A stretch of 53,432 bases of DNA from Vibrio ouci. GTDB taxonomy: Bacteria > Pseudomonadota > Gammaproteobacteria > Enterobacterales > Vibrionaceae. The notes beneath the pieces were generated by a model. That model was not told the DNA's origin. It worked only from the letters and a program-made list of their open reading frames with translations, and did not search any database. The DNA is taken from positions 138 to 53,569 of the forward strand of contig NZ_SATR01000032.1 in assembly GCF_004551525.1 (NCBI RefSeq), read 5' to 3'. Every line of letters begins with the position of its first letter. The stretch's first letter is position 1. Positions 44,584 through 53,286 of the stretch are shown here, piece by piece. The position numbers and the translations under genes were made by a program.

Positions 44584-45243
44584 TTAGTTTGCTTTTGGCA
44601 AGTAAGGTAAGACTCTTGCTGTCTCAGCGGGCAGTGTCATTGTGCCGCCCTTACCGATTTCTGAAAGTGCAACTTGCGCTTTACCATTAACGATCTTTTT
44701 CGTTGAGCCATTAGAAAACTTGATTGTAGAGTTTAAGTTATTTGGAAACTCTAGCGTCACACCCTCAACGTCAGGAGTAAAGTAGCTCGCGAACATTCCA
44801 CCTAGTTGCTCAAGAATAACCTGCATCTGTGGCAGCAGGACTTCTACTTGGTCGTAGCTGATCTCACCTGACATTGGCTCTTTCGTCATAACAACCATAG
44901 AAAAATCACAACGTGTGTCCATTGGCGTGTGAACGAATACCAGTGGGTTGGCTGAGCGTAGATTATTATCTAATGGCACTAATACTTCGTTATAAGGTGA
45001 AATAGTTAACTCTTCGTAATGTTCTTCTTTTTCCATCCATGCCTTTTCGATATTACAAAGCTTTTTAGTGTCTGCATTTAAGAAGAAGAAACCAACCTTT
45101 ACATCATCATGTCCTTCTTTCGCATTCTGCTTCATATGAGAGTAAAGCTTAGAGTAAGTGAACATGTATTCTTGAGCTTGAATAGGTAACGCAACAGCAC
45201 TGCTTAGCGCTGCTGCCAAAATCGCTAACGATACTTTTTTCAT
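44584..45243 (-). CDS. exported DUF2987 protein
   Basis: 219 residues. A signal peptide is clear (about 1-23, ending IQA). The mature part begins QEYMFTYSKLYSHMKQNAKEGHDDVKVGFFF, of which FTYSKLYSHMK and HDDVKVGFFF are characteristic of DUF2987. Two cysteines (near 62 and 112) could form a disulfide. It lies 27 bases downstream of the bax-like gene, so the three leftward genes from 46918 probably form one operon. Function unknown. Confidence 0.85.
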   Translation of the reverse strand: MKKVSLAILAAALSSAVALPIQAQEYMFTYSKLYSHMKQNAKEGHDDVKVGFFFLNADTKKLCNIEKAWMEKEEHYEELTISPYNEVLVPLDNNLRSANPLVFVHTPMDTRCDFSMVVMTKEPMSGEISYDQVEVLLPQMQVILEQLGGMFASYFTPDVEGVTLEFPNNLNSTIKFSNGSTKKIVNGKAQVALSEIGKGGTMTLPAETARVLPYLPKAN

Positions 45244-45270
45244 TGATAGTTTTCTTTTTGGTTTAGCTAT

Positions 45271-46119
45271 TTATTGATTTGCTAGGGGTGATTCCCAGAA
45301 CTGCACATTGTGCCTGATCATACTCTGCAAATCGTTGACGTATGCCTCACCTCGCTCAGAGTATTTGAGTAAACCATTGCTCAAGGCAATCGCAGCTTCC
45401 GTATCGGTTAGACTTTGTCCAGCAAGGTGACGTTGATAGCGTATTTCTCTCAACTCTTCATAGGCGCGATTACGATTCACATTCATAAAGTAACCATGTA
45501 TGGATTGCTGTACAGAGCTAAACTTCGCGACTTCATGACTCATTCCTTCACCACGCTGTAGGGGTACGAGACCACATCCCTTGCTATAACACCACTGACC
45601 AAAATAGTTATTGGCTTGGGTGGCAAAGCGAGATGTTCCCCATGCTGATTCATTCGCCCCTTGAACTAAAACTAGCGATTCAGGGATGACATCAACTCGG
45701 TGGAGCATGAGATCTAACCATTCATCTGTTATGCCATTCGCAGGCACTTCTACTTTGTATAGTTTGCCTAACTTAATCGCGTAACTTTGGTCTGAGCTTT
45801 CAATTGTTTGGTTATCAAAACGCTCTTTGAGTTGCTCAAGTCGCACTCGCTCTTTGACAATACGTTGGTTTTCTAAAGCGATACCCGGCCTCAGATAATC
45901 AAAGAATGCTTGTTTTTTCTGTTTGGTATCTTTGATGGCTGAAAAATCCGGAGCGCCGCCAACAGACTTTCCTGCAACTTGTGAGTCTGAAAGCCTGTTT
46001 TGTTTACGCTCTTCGACACGAGTTTCGGACACTCGCGGTTGTGTTTGCTCATAGCCATAAAAACTACAGCCGGCAATAACGCCAGCTGCAGCGATAGCAA
46101 TGAACTCACTCTTACGCAT
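45271..46119 (-). CDS. bax: Bax-like glucosaminidase-family lipoprotein
   Basis: 282 residues from the ATG at 46119, which overlaps the upstream gene by 8 bases (ATGCGTAA); a longer frame to 46179 has no support. The start MRKSEFIAIAAAGVIAGC contains a lipobox, so the mature protein is a lipoprotein with its lipidated Cys at about residue 18. The C-terminal half is a mannosyl-glycoprotein endo-beta-N-acetylglucosaminidase-like domain with the likely catalytic Glu in GANESAWGTSRFA and YFGQWCYSKGCG following. It resembles E. coli Bax and probably acts on peptidoglycan. Confidence 0.85.
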   Translation of the reverse strand: MRKSEFIAIAAAGVIAGCSFYGYEQTQPRVSETRVEERKQNRLSDSQVAGKSVGGAPDFSAIKDTKQKKQAFFDYLRPGIALENQRIVKERVRLEQLKERFDNQTIESSDQSYAIKLGKLYKVEVPANGITDEWLDLMLHRVDVIPESLVLVQGANESAWGTSRFATQANNYFGQWCYSKGCGLVPLQRGEGMSHEVAKFSSVQQSIHGYFMNVNRNRAYEELREIRYQRHLAGQSLTDTEAAIALSNGLLKYSERGEAYVNDLQSMIRHNVQFWESPLANQ

Positions 46120-46918
46120 TGAACACTTGTGGATCGTTGTCATCGTTATCGTCTTCATCTTTTGGTCGGTCGGAGGCAATAATCTTCAATTTAATGCCAA
46201 ACATATTGCGGTAAACAATACCTTTTACGTGGAAGAAGAAAGGTAGAACAAAGATTAAGCCGATACCGTAGAACATCATGCCTACAACAAACATGATAGT
46301 GACCAGTGAGTAAATCCCGGCTAATACAATAATCTTCTTATTGACCGCTCTTAGCGAAATTAACAGAGATTGCATTGGTGGGATCTGTTTCTCACAGATC
46401 AGAAGGATTGCATTGCTGAATGCTAGAGATAGGTATAGAGAAAGGAATGGGAAGATCATTCCAGCAATACCTTGAAGCAATAGACTGAACAAAGTCGCCA
46501 ACATTACAGGCATTGTATATTGCAAACCTTTACCGATATGGCGCGGTTTAGTTGTTAGTCCAGCAGCATGACTCATCGCCATCAAACTGATACCCGCGTA
46601 AATGGGCGCACTGATAACTTCATAGCTGAAGTTTGCAACCATAATGGCATTGAAGATACTTGGGTCAAAGGCTTCTGGGTTGGTGAAAGCGTCAAGAATA
46701 ATTCCCGGATTACCAAGCTGCAGTTTTAACGCAATATAAAAAATCGCTAACTGCAAAGCGATTAAGATGATGATTGACGGGGAGAATGACAAAAAGTTCT
46801 TAACTGTATGTTGCCACGCCTCTTTTATTACTTCCCCCGCTTTTAGTTCGTATTCCCCTGACAGTGCACTTTCTACGGTACCGCCTAAATTAAAGTCTTT
46901 TTCAATGTCGTTATTCAT
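46112..46918 (-). CDS. multi-pass inner-membrane protein of unknown function
   Basis: 268 residues with about six membrane helices, an N-terminal cytoplasmic segment (about 1-40) and an acidic C-terminal tail (PKDEDDNDDNDPQ). It superficially resembles YciC/DUF975-type proteins, but no family is certain. Its last codons overlap the bax-like start, so the two are translationally coupled. A good promoter lies upstream at 46981. Confidence 0.75.
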   Translation of the reverse strand: MNNDIEKDFNLGGTVESALSGEYELKAGEVIKEAWQHTVKNFLSFSPSIIILIALQLAIFYIALKLQLGNPGIILDAFTNPEAFDPSIFNAIMVANFSYEVISAPIYAGISLMAMSHAAGLTTKPRHIGKGLQYTMPVMLATLFSLLLQGIAGMIFPFLSLYLSLAFSNAILLICEKQIPPMQSLLISLRAVNKKIIVLAGIYSLVTIMFVVGMMFYGIGLIFVLPFFFHVKGIVYRNMFGIKLKIIASDRPKDEDDNDDNDPQVFNA

Positions 46919-46980
46919 TCTTGAACCTAGTGCTTAGTTTGACATTAACCAAGCTAACTTGTTGATAGAAAATTGCACTC

Positions 46981-47008
46981 ATTATACTGCAAGCGAGCGA
47001 AGTCTAAA
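46981..47008 (-). promoter_or_regulatory. probable promoter of the membrane protein-bax-DUF2987 operon
   Basis: On the minus strand TATAAT (46986-46981) follows TTTAGA (47008-47003) at 16 bases. It lies about 60 bases before the start codon, in the 371-bp divergent gap to potA. Confidence 0.55.
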
Positions 47009-47210
47009 ATCGGATCTCAGCTTGTCACTTGCTTTCTTGACTATTTGGTTGATAATTGACCACTAAATGCATCATATCAATGCCTAAATCTAGAGAGACA
47101 CTAAGGAAAATATCCTCGTTATACGCTATTAAATGGGCGTACTGAGAGTATGGTAAGGAATGTTTACTTTTACCTGCAAAATTTTTTCTGTTTCAAGATA
47201 AGAAAATGCT

Positions 47211-47238
47211 TTGATTTCACACTTTTGGTGATTATGAT
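47211..47238 (+). promoter_or_regulatory. probable potA promoter
   Basis: TTGATT (47211-47216) and TATGAT (47233-47238) are spaced 16 bases apart, about 50 bases before potA. The rest of the gap shows nothing else I recognise. Confidence 0.5.
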
Positions 47239-47289
47239 GCGCGCCTCTAATTTGTGTAACGACAGGTCATTTTCTTAAATGATTTACAA

Positions 47290-48432
47290 ATGACCAAGGT
47301 GGGAGAAAAACAGACGTTGAACGCTAAACAAAAAGCAGGACAACCAGTTATTCGTTTGACTGGTATCAGTAAAAGTTTTGATGGTAAGGAAATCATCGGT
47401 AATCTCAATCTAGATGTTAACCACGGTGAGTTTCTTACGATACTTGGTCCATCTGGCTGCGGTAAAACAACCGTTTTAAGGATGATTGCTGGTTTCGAAA
47501 CCGCTGATAATGGTGACATCATTCTAGATAATCAGAATGTTACATCAGTCCCTGCTGAGCAAAGGCACGTCAACACTGTATTCCAAAGTTACGCACTCTT
47601 CCCTCATATGACGGTATTCGAGAACGTAGCATTCGGCCTACGCATGCAGAAAGTACCATCAGCTGACATTGAACCACGCGTTATGGAAGCATTACGTATG
47701 GTACGCCTAGAGAAAATGGCTCAGCGTAAACCACATCAGCTTTCTGGTGGTCAGCAGCAACGTATTGCTATTGCTCGTGCAGTAGTAAACAAACCAAAAG
47801 TACTGCTACTTGATGAATCGCTATCTGCGCTTGACTACAAACTGCGTAAACAGATGCAGATCGAGCTTAAACAGCTTCAGCGTCAACTGGGCATTACATT
47901 TATCTTCGTAACACACGATCAAGAAGAAGCATTGTCGATGTCTGACCGCATTATTGTTATGCGCGATGGTGTGATTGAGCAAGATGGCTCTCCTCGTGAA
48001 ATTTACGAAGAGCCGAAGAACCTATTTGTTGCTCGCTTTATCGGTGAAATCAACGTGTTCAACGCAACCATGATTGAGCGTATCGATGAGAAACGCATCC
48101 GCGCAGAGATCGAAGGCGTTGAGTCAGTGGTTTACTATGATAAAGACGCATCCGCTGGCGACAAGCTACAAGTTCTACTTCGCCCAGAAGACTTACGAAT
48201 CGAAGAGATCAAAGAGTCTGAGCAAAAAGGCATCGTTGGTCACGTTACTGAGCGTACTTATAAAGGTATGACTCTAGACTCTGTAATTGAACTTGAGTCT
48301 GGTATGCGTGTAATGGTAAGCGAGTTCTTCAACGAAGATGATCCTGACGTTGACCACTCTCTTGGTCAAAAGGTTGCTATCACTTGGGTAGAGAGCTGGG
48401 AGGTGGTGTTAAATGATAAGCAAGAAGCTTAA
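47290..48432 (+). CDS. potA: Spermidine/putrescine ABC transporter ATPase PotA
   Basis: 380 residues from the ATG at 47290. The ribosome site is poor, and an internal GTG at 47299 is an alternative start. PotA energises polyamine import. Walker A GPSGCGKTT near 55, Q-loop FQSYALFPH, signature LSGGQQQR near 155, Walker B VLLLDESLSALD near 175 and the switch His in FVTHDQEEA near 210. Note DESLSALD where most relatives have DEPLSALD; PotA proteins commonly have Ser here. The C-terminal regulatory beta domain covers about 250-380. It overlaps potB by 20 bases. Confidence 0.96.
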   Translation: MTKVGEKQTLNAKQKAGQPVIRLTGISKSFDGKEIIGNLNLDVNHGEFLTILGPSGCGKTTVLRMIAGFETADNGDIILDNQNVTSVPAEQRHVNTVFQSYALFPHMTVFENVAFGLRMQKVPSADIEPRVMEALRMVRLEKMAQRKPHQLSGGQQQRIAIARAVVNKPKVLLLDESLSALDYKLRKQMQIELKQLQRQLGITFIFVTHDQEEALSMSDRIIVMRDGVIEQDGSPREIYEEPKNLFVARFIGEINVFNATMIERIDEKRIRAEIEGVESVVYYDKDASAGDKLQVLLRPEDLRIEEIKESEQKGIVGHVTERTYKGMTLDSVIELESGMRVMVSEFFNEDDPDVDHSLGQKVAITWVESWEVVLNDKQEA

Positions 48433-49273
48433 TCTTCAAAACGCGATCATCACGCTTATCGTAGGTTGGCTAACGCTTTTCGTTTTGGTGCCAAACCTAA
48501 TGATTATTGGTACCAGCTTCCTGACTCGTGATGAAGCAAACTTAATTGAGATGACCTTCACGCTAGATAACTATCTACGCTTGATGGATCCGCTATACGC
48601 TAAGGTACTACTCCATTCGTTCTACATGGCAATTGTTGCGACACTGCTGTGTTTGGTGATTGGTTACCCATTCGCGTATATCGTGGCGAAGATGCCAGAG
48701 AAATGGCGTCCAATTATGTTGTTCTTAGTGATTGTTCCATTTTGGACTAACTCACTAATTCGTACTTACGGTCTGAAAATCGTCTTAGGTACACAAGGTA
48801 TTTTGAACAAGTCTCTGATGGCGATGGAGATCATCGATAAACCAATGAGACTGATGTACACAGAAACCGCAGTAATGATTGGTTTAGTGTATATCTTGTT
48901 ACCGTTCATGATTCTTCCGCTCTACTCAGCTATCGAGAAACTTGACGATACCTACGTAGAAGCAGCGAAAGACTTAGGCGCGAACAAGTTCCAGATCTTC
49001 ACTAAGGTGACTTTACCTCTGACGATGCCAGGCATTATCGGCGGCTGTTTACTAGTTCTACTGCCTGCTCTTGGAATGTTCTACATTTCAGATCTTCTGG
49101 GCGGTGCGAAGAACCTACTGATTGGTAACGTGATTAAGAGCCAAGTGCTCAATGCGCGTGACTGGCCATTTGGTGCGGCAACCAGTATTGCCCTAACCAT
49201 TGCGATGGCTGTGATGCTATATGCCTACTACAGAGCGGGTAAGCTATTGAATAAGAAAGTGGAGCTAGACTGA
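48413..49273 (+). CDS. potB: Spermidine/putrescine ABC permease PotB
   Basis: 286 residues with six membrane helices. The EAA loop that docks on PotA is visible as DDTYVEAAKDLGANKFQIF near 181. It forms the membrane channel with PotC. Starts inside potA and ends by sharing one base with the potC ATG (TGATG). Confidence 0.96.
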   Translation: MISKKLNLQNAIITLIVGWLTLFVLVPNLMIIGTSFLTRDEANLIEMTFTLDNYLRLMDPLYAKVLLHSFYMAIVATLLCLVIGYPFAYIVAKMPEKWRPIMLFLVIVPFWTNSLIRTYGLKIVLGTQGILNKSLMAMEIIDKPMRLMYTETAVMIGLVYILLPFMILPLYSAIEKLDDTYVEAAKDLGANKFQIFTKVTLPLTMPGIIGGCLLVLLPALGMFYISDLLGGAKNLLIGNVIKSQVLNARDWPFGAATSIALTIAMAVMLYAYYRAGKLLNKKVELD

Positions 49274-50043
49274 TGGGACGTACAGTTAGATTTAGCTTTA
49301 TGACATTGGTGTATGCATTCCTGTATTTGCCAATCATTGTATTAATCGTCAACTCATTCAATGCCAATAAATTTGGTATGAAATGGGGAGGCTTCACCAC
49401 TAAGTGGTACGAAACCTTAGTTAATAACGACAGCTTGATGCAAGCCGCATGGCACTCGTTGAATGTTGCTGTGTTCTCTGCAACTGCAGCGACCATAATT
49501 GGTAGTTTAACGGCGGTTGCCCTATTCCGTTACTCTTTTAAAGGTAAAGGAATCGTCAATGGGATGCTTTTCGTTGTGATGATGTCACCAGACATCGTAA
49601 TGGCAATCTCCTTGCTGGCACTGTTCTTAGTAATGGGAGCGCAACTTGGTTTCTTAACCTTATTGATCGCGCACATTACCTTCTGCCTACCGTTCGTTGT
49701 TGTAACGGTATACAGCCGATTGAATGGTTTTGATGTGAAGATGCTGGAAGCAGCAAAAGATCTTGGCGCAAGTGAATGGGTTATCTTGAAACAGATTATT
49801 CTACCGCTTGCGAAACCAGCGGTTGCGGCGGGTTGGCTATTAAGCTTTACCCTGTCTTTAGATGACGTGATTATCAGTTCATTTGTGACAGGCCCAACTT
49901 ACGAAATTCTACCATTGAAGATCTATTCGATGGTGAAAGTCGGCATCTCACCAGAAGTGAATGCCTTAGCAACAGTCATGCTGATTGTTTCTTTAATCCT
50001 TGTGGTAACTTCTCAGTTGCTAGCAAGGGAGAAAGTGAAGTAG
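49273..50043 (+). CDS. potC: Spermidine/putrescine ABC permease PotC
   Basis: 256 residues with six membrane helices and the EAA loop MLEAAKDLGASEWVILKQI near 157. Partner of PotB. Followed by a strong hairpin before potD, so the binding-protein genes may be expressed at a different level or from another promoter. Confidence 0.96.
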   Translation: MGRTVRFSFMTLVYAFLYLPIIVLIVNSFNANKFGMKWGGFTTKWYETLVNNDSLMQAAWHSLNVAVFSATAATIIGSLTAVALFRYSFKGKGIVNGMLFVVMMSPDIVMAISLLALFLVMGAQLGFLTLLIAHITFCLPFVVVTVYSRLNGFDVKMLEAAKDLGASEWVILKQIILPLAKPAVAAGWLLSFTLSLDDVIISSFVTGPTYEILPLKIYSMVKVGISPEVNALATVMLIVSLILVVTSQLLAREKVK

Positions 50044-50063
50044 AATTGCTTTCACTTTAACGA

Positions 50064-50095
50064 AACAGAATGGCATTTTGTCATTCTGTTTTTCT
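50064..50095 (+). terminator. hairpin terminator between potC and the first potD
   Basis: AACAGAATG and CATTCTGTT pair around a 9-base loop, followed by UUUUUCU. Complete termination would need a separate potD promoter within 50096-50156. Confidence 0.75.
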
Positions 50096-50156
50096 ATCTA
50101 CTGCCGTAAATACATCAACTTATGATGTGGCAACGTTTGGTTTGGAGCTAACGTAA

Positions 50157-51191
50157 ATGAAAAAATGGGCTACTCTATTAGCTGGTAGTGCATGTGCGCT
50201 TTCCCTGTTCTCAGGTTCAGTTGCAGCGGACGAAAACAAAGAACTCGTATTTATGAACTGGGGGCCTTACATAAACAGTAATATCCTAGAACAATTTACT
50301 GAAGAAACTGGTATCAAGGTTATCTACTCGACTTACGAGTCAAACGAAACCTTGTATGCAAAGCTAAAAACTCATAACCAAGGTTATGACCTAGTTGTAC
50401 CTTCTACTTACTTCGTAGCGAAGATGCGCGATGAAGGTATGCTACAAAAGATCGACAAGTCAAAGCTAAGCAACTTCTCGAACCTAGATAAGAACTACTT
50501 AGATAAGCCTTACGATCCAAACAACGACTACTCTATTCCACACGTTGTGGCGATTACTGGTCTTGCAGTGAATGCAGACATGTACGATCCAAATGACTTC
50601 ACTAGCTGGGCGGATCTATGGAACCCTGAGCTTGAAGGTCAGTTGATGATGATGGATGACACTCGTGAAGTGTTCCACATTGCTCTGCGTAAACTTGGCT
50701 ACTCAGGTAACTCTAAAGACCCTAAGCAGATTGATGAAGCGTACGCAGAACTGCAGAAGCTGATGCCAAACGTTCTAGTATTCAACTCTGACAACCCTGG
50801 TGCGCCATACATGTCAGGTGAAGTTGGCCTTGGTATGCTTTGGAATGGTAGTGCAGCAGCAGCGCAAAACGAAGGTATGAACCTTAAACTGGTATTCCCT
50901 AAAGAAGGCGGTATCGGCTGGGTTGATAACTTTGCAATCTCTTCAGGTGCTAAAAACGTAGAAGCGGCACATAAGATGATCGACTTCCTTCTACGCCCTG
51001 AAATCGCTGAGCAAATCTCTCGTGATACGGGCTACCTAACAGCAGTTGAAGCATCTAACGCTAAATTCAAAGATGTCGCTCCTCTGTTCCCATCACAAGA
51101 AGATCTTGACCGCGTAGAGTGGCAAGACGCTGTTGGCGATATGACTGTTAAGTATGAAGAGTACTTCTTAAAGCTTAAAGCTGGTCAGTAA
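50157..51191 (+). CDS. potD: Polyamine-binding protein, PotD paralogue 1 (divergent)
   Basis: 344 residues with a signal peptide (about 1-24). Periplasmic polyamine-binding protein for PotABC. Compared from memory with E. coli PotD, pocket residues are mostly kept: NW near the N-terminus, PSTY, the DDTREVF acidic pair, MLWNGS, GWVD, GYLT and EWQ. Two stretches differ: NWGPYINSNIL replaces the usual NW(T/S)EY(V/I)P, and VVAITGLAVN replaces YIWGAT(G/A)IG. It corresponds in position to potD2 of V. cholerae, where potD1 is the main spermidine/norspermidine protein. Ends with its own terminator. Confidence 0.9.
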   Translation: MKKWATLLAGSACALSLFSGSVAADENKELVFMNWGPYINSNILEQFTEETGIKVIYSTYESNETLYAKLKTHNQGYDLVVPSTYFVAKMRDEGMLQKIDKSKLSNFSNLDKNYLDKPYDPNNDYSIPHVVAITGLAVNADMYDPNDFTSWADLWNPELEGQLMMMDDTREVFHIALRKLGYSGNSKDPKQIDEAYAELQKLMPNVLVFNSDNPGAPYMSGEVGLGMLWNGSAAAAQNEGMNLKLVFPKEGGIGWVDNFAISSGAKNVEAAHKMIDFLLRPEIAEQISRDTGYLTAVEASNAKFKDVAPLFPSQEDLDRVEWQDAVGDMTVKYEEYFLKLKAGQ

Positions 51192-51208
51192 TAACTAGCG
51201 GTTTTGTA

Positions 51209-51236
51209 AAAATAGGCAGCCTCGGCTGCCTATTTT
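51209..51236 (+). terminator. terminator of the first potD
   Basis: AAAATAGGCAGC and GCTGCCTATTTT form a perfect 12-bp stem around CTCG. The U-run is within the stem and ends UUUUCGUUUU. Confidence 0.85.
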
Positions 51237-51364
51237 CGTTTTCACTGATATACTTACGCCCTGCTAAACTTGTCATGAAGATAAGTAAGTTTGATACGAT
51301 GGTTTTATCAGCGCAGATATCTGTGAAGATCGCCGCCTATAAGACAAAATAAAACGGAAAAAGA

Positions 51365-52402
51365 ATGAAAAGTAAATTCTACGCAAGCGCACTTTGTGCA
51401 GCGACTTTAATCGCTTCGCCAGCAATGGCTGCTGACCAAGAACTTTATTTCTACAACTGGTCTGAATACATTCCAAGTGAAGTTCTTGAAGACTTTACAA
51501 AAGAGACAGGTATTAAGGTCATTTACTCGACTTACGAGTCAAACGAAAGCATGTATGCAAAGCTTAAGACGCAAGGTTCAGGATACGATTTAGTAGTACC
51601 GTCTACATATTTCGTTTCTAAAATGCGTAAAGAAGGCATGCTTCAGAAGATCGATAAAAGCAAACTGTCTCACTTTGCTGACTTGGACACTAATTTCCTA
51701 AACAAACCTTTTGATCCAAGCAATAATTACTCAATCCCTTACATCTGGGGCGCTACCGGTATCGGTATTAACTCTGACATGCTAGATGCGTCATCTGTGA
51801 CTAAGTGGGACGACTTCTGGGATAGCAAGTGGGAAGGCCAACTTATGCTTATGGATGACTCTCGCGAAGTTTTCCATATCGCACTAACTAAGCTTGGTTA
51901 CTCGCCAAATACAACCAACCCAGATGAAATTAAAGCAGCTTACGAAGAGCTTAAAAAGCTAATGCCAAATGTATTGGTATTTAACTCCGACTTCCCTGCT
52001 AACCCATACCTAGCGGGTGAAGTTTCACTGGGTATGCTTTGGAACGGCTCAGCATACATGGCGCGTCAAGAAGGCGCTTCAATTGATATCATTTGGCCAG
52101 AAAAAGGGACTGTCTTTTGGATGGACAGCTTAGCAATCCCTGCTGAAGCTAAAAACGTCGATGCAGCGCATAAGATGATCGACTTCCTACTTCGCCCTGA
52201 GAATGCAGCAAAAATTGCTCTAGAGATTGGTTACCCAACCCCTGTTGCTACAGCTCATAAACTTCTTCCAGAAGAGTTTGCTAATGACACAAGCATTTTC
52301 CCTCCTCAAGAAGTGATGGACAGCGGTACATGGCAAGATGAAGTTGGTGAAGCAAGCGTTCTTTATGACGAGTACTTCCAAAAGCTAAAAGTTGATAACT
52401 AA
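51365..52402 (+). CDS. potD: Polyamine-binding protein, PotD paralogue 2 (canonical)
   Basis: 345 residues with a signal peptide (about 1-22, ending AMA). It is closer to E. coli PotD than the paralogue upstream: FYNWSEYIPSEVL, YIWGATGIGIN, FWMDSLAIPA, GYPTP and TWQDEVG are all present, so the spermidine pocket should be intact. The two genes share a 25-base identical stretch near 50326 and 51523 and much protein sequence, so they arose by tandem duplication. It is separated from the first copy by a terminator and 130 bp, so it has its own promoter. Confidence 0.93.
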   Translation: MKSKFYASALCAATLIASPAMAADQELYFYNWSEYIPSEVLEDFTKETGIKVIYSTYESNESMYAKLKTQGSGYDLVVPSTYFVSKMRKEGMLQKIDKSKLSHFADLDTNFLNKPFDPSNNYSIPYIWGATGIGINSDMLDASSVTKWDDFWDSKWEGQLMLMDDSREVFHIALTKLGYSPNTTNPDEIKAAYEELKKLMPNVLVFNSDFPANPYLAGEVSLGMLWNGSAYMARQEGASIDIIWPEKGTVFWMDSLAIPAEAKNVDAAHKMIDFLLRPENAAKIALEIGYPTPVATAHKLLPEEFANDTSIFPPQEVMDSGTWQDEVGEASVLYDEYFQKLKVDN

Positions 52403-52411
52403 ACACATATA

Positions 52412-52572
52412 TACCAACTAGGATAAGTAGATGTTCAGATAATTACGCAGGAAAAATCGCTCAGAGCAAGGCATAGATTGCAGCTAGCTAGTTGTTCTAC
52501 CTACAAAATCTATAACGTAGCTATTAGCGATTTTAACCAGTAAGAATGAGCAGATATTTATTCTGATTGGTA
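52412..52572. repeat. 161-bp palindromic MITE-like element
   Basis: The ends are an imperfect 18-base inverted repeat: TACCAACTAGGATAAGTA at the left, and the complement of TACCAATCAGAATAAATA at the right (14 of 18 match). A second nested inverted repeat, AAAATCGCT (52453-52461) and AGCGATTTT (52526-52534), lies inside. There is no coding capacity. This looks like a small non-autonomous or REP-type Vibrio intergenic repeat. No second copy is in the window. Confidence 0.6.
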
Positions 52573-52595
52573 TTTAATATCAGTTATATACTTAA

Positions 52596-52622
52596 AGAGC
52601 GGCATGATGCCGCTCTCTTTTT
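52596..52622 (+). terminator. terminator of the second potD
   Basis: AGAGCGGCA and TGCCGCTCT pair around TGA, followed by CUUUUUU. It lies beyond the repeat element, about 190 bases after the potD stop. Confidence 0.85.
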
Positions 52623-52648
52623 ATGTAAAACCTAGCTAAGGATGAGCT

Positions 52649-53056
52649 ATGAAAAGAAGGTATAAAATAATACTGATAATATTATGCCTACTGTTTGCCA
52701 TTTCTACGCTGATAGCCTTTTTGACCCACAGCGATTACATCGATTCGCGCAACGATGTGTGGTTTGAAAGTAATACCCTCTTTGTTCTGATTTTTATATT
52801 CGTCATCTCCCAAAATACCATCCTAGACAATCGCTATATCAAGTATGGTTTTCTCCTTCTGATCTTTAATCAAGCGTATGATGTTTTAACCGAAATTAAT
52901 TACCTTGACGCTATTTCAGATAAGTACGACCTCGTTGATACCATGATTGAAGATGGCACCTTACAGATCGCTTACCTCTTGATCGCTTTAGGTTTTACAA
53001 AGCTAATCAAGCAAATCAATGATGATGTCAGCGCCGATGTAAAAATGACCCACTAA
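52649..53056 (+). CDS. small four-helix membrane protein, 3-prime end replaced by an IS end
   Basis: 135 codons as read. About four membrane helices are visible (near 5-27, 43-57, 64-82 and 105-122) and the family is not recognised. AAGGATGAG precedes the ATG. The last eight or so codons (SADVKMTH) fall within the IS21-type terminal repeat that begins about 53026, so the native C-terminus has probably been lost and the stop codon comes from the IS. How much is missing cannot be seen. Confidence 0.6.
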   Translation: MKRRYKIILIILCLLFAISTLIAFLTHSDYIDSRNDVWFESNTLFVLIFIFVISQNTILDNRYIKYGFLLLIFNQAYDVLTEINYLDAISDKYDLVDTMIEDGTLQIAYLLIALGFTKLIKQINDDVSADVKMTH

Positions 53057-53286
53057 CGCCGATTTAAAATTGACCCACCTGAGGCAAACTATCCGTTCGT
53101 AAATGGACAAAGCGGCGGATTATGATCAATCAGGAGCAACTAGTGGAAATACACGTTTTACATCAGCAAGGGCAAAGCATCCGCCGCATCGCGAGAGATT
53201 TAGGTATCTCAAGGAATACCGTTCGCACTTATCTTCGAGACAGAAGCAAAGAGTCTGTGTATCCCGAGCGGCAATCTCGGCCAACT
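53026..53286 (+). mobile_element. left end of an IS21-family element, interrupted
   Basis: It begins TGTCAGCGCC and carries two tandem copies of a 21-base repeat, GCCGATGTAAAAATGACCCA(C) at 53033 and GCCGATTTAAAATTGACCCA(C) at 53058, 25 bases apart. Such multiple terminal repeats are typical of IS21. The istA start follows at 53122. The element is cut at about 53286 by an IS3-family end. Confidence 0.8.
53122..53286 (+). pseudogene. istA: istA fragment, IS21-family transposase N-terminus
   Basis: 55 codons from the ATG at 53122, starting MINQEQLVEIHVLHQQGQS and containing the helix-turn-helix IRRIARDLGISRNTVRTYL, characteristic of IstA. Coding sequence stops matching at about 53286, where the IS3-family end begins; a stop follows at once. 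The catalytic DDE domain is absent, so this copy cannot make transposase unless the rest lies beyond the window. Confidence 0.85.
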
